A stretch of 64,000 nucleotides of DNA from Chenopodium formosanum (Eukaryota; Streptophyta; Magnoliopsida; Caryophyllales; Amaranthaceae), in the NCBI GenBank assembly GCA_024500155.1, contig CM044880.1:7440001-7504000 (forward strand). The letters run 5' to 3'. Below are positions 63,241 through 64,000 of the stretch, piece by piece (positions within the stretch are counted from its first letter, which is position 1; every line of letters starts with the position of its first letter). The position numbers and the translations under genes are program-made. Below the pieces are notes generated by a model. The model was not told where the DNA came from, ran no database searches, and was given only the letters and a program-made list of their open reading frames with translations.

Positions 63241-64000
63241 AATAAACACATAGGTTTTGTTGTGTTATGAATTATGATTGAATTGAATTATAACTAGTCA
63301 TTTGACTTTTTGCTAAATTGAAAAAATAACAACTTTCTGTTGGTTGCCTTTTGCACATCACTCTATAATTTAGCAAAAAAATACGTTCAATATTTGCTCT
63401 ACAAACTAGTACGGAGTAAGTAGTAACAAGCTCTATAACTAAAATATAGTATATTCTCATTTCCTAAAAGCGTGAACAAATAGACAACATTAATTGAAAG
63501 TGGAAATTTTAAAGTGAAACTAATATTAATTACACCGAACGACGCGTGATTTTGTCATACATTCCTAACTTAATACTATTTCAACTAATATAATTATTCC
63601 TTATCTAACGTCCCGGGATGCTTGTTAGCAAAATCCCATATAAAATAATCATGAAATAAAACTTGCTTAGAGTATCTTAGGCCAATAGAAATAACTTTTT
63701 AAAGTTATCACTTAACATTAATTTCTGAAAATTTTAAGGAAATCTATGTAATTCAATCAATCACTCTACACTTTGATTTGTTTTCAAAGTTGTATAAACG
63801 ATGTCATATGGTTGGGAAGACTTTGCCATGGTACATGCATATATGATACCAATCACTCTCGATATTATAAACGAAAAATAGACGAAAAACTAGTCAATGT
63901 ACTCCACAAGTAGCTACTCCATAACAAATTAACAAACTAATAATCTAACTGCTTAGAATTTTATAATGTAGTGTATATATTCCATATGATCACACCAATA
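63241..64000. other. Intergenic, no gene seen
   Basis: AT-rich. TACGGAGTA lies at 63410-63418. Confidence 0.5.

Noticed and set aside
1..64000. CRISPR array, operon or phage-like module
   Set aside because: No regularly spaced direct repeats with unique spacers and no prokaryotic gene layout; this is plant nuclear DNA.

Overview
The window is plant nuclear DNA: AT-rich, with GT-AG introns, plant-type transposons and plant-specific gene families. The recurrent 9-mers TACTCCGTA/TACTTCGTA and the GTTCAG-repeat MITEs suggest a eudicot, perhaps Caryophyllales; that placement is inference. No CRISPR array, bacterial operon or virus-like gene set is present.

Layout. (1) 0.2-4.8 kb: a 5'-truncated L1-type LINE with a visible 14-bp target-site duplication, an inverted-repeat element, and on the minus strand the first two exons of a leucine-rich-repeat receptor-like protein cut off after its second exon. 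(2) 4.8-15.4 kb: gene-free repeat land with a G-rich block, an LTR-like patch, an inverted minisatellite, LINE tails, GTTCAG MITEs, (TAA)n tracts and a tRNA-derived SINE. (3) 15.4-43.6 kb: a same-strand tandem array of Nodulin-like/MFS transporter genes (NFD4-like). Four copies are complete two-exon genes (20221-24135, 26399-29621, 33160-36206, 40754-43584; 603, 598, 602 and 599 aa). Each has one phase-1 intron at the same codon. An orphan first exon (15582-15951) and a decayed second-exon fragment (24893-25375) complete the array. Copies 2 and 3 lie in a recent segmental duplication; copies 4 and 5 form a second subgroup. A 1.14-kb Mutator-like element with 9-bp target duplications lies in the gap behind the orphan exon. 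(4) 43.6-47.5 kb: repeats only. (5) 47645-48247: an intronless VQ-motif gene. (6) 50584-61962, minus strand: a 23-exon gene for a CLU/TPR protein of the plant REC/TSS family. I reconstructed it exon by exon, and the splice phases close on a 1622-aa product. (7) 62-64 kb: its upstream region, with LTR-like sequence.

The four large MFS genes are paralogues that probably share a transport role with unknown substrate. The VQ gene (WRKY/MAPK partner) and the REC-like gene are unrelated single genes. I found no convincing new multi-gene system. The most unusual points are the orphan exon with a phase-compatible path into the next gene, the second-exon relic of the wrong subgroup, the inverted minisatellite, the near-perfect 93-nt hairpin, and the excess of TACYYCGTA 9-mers.
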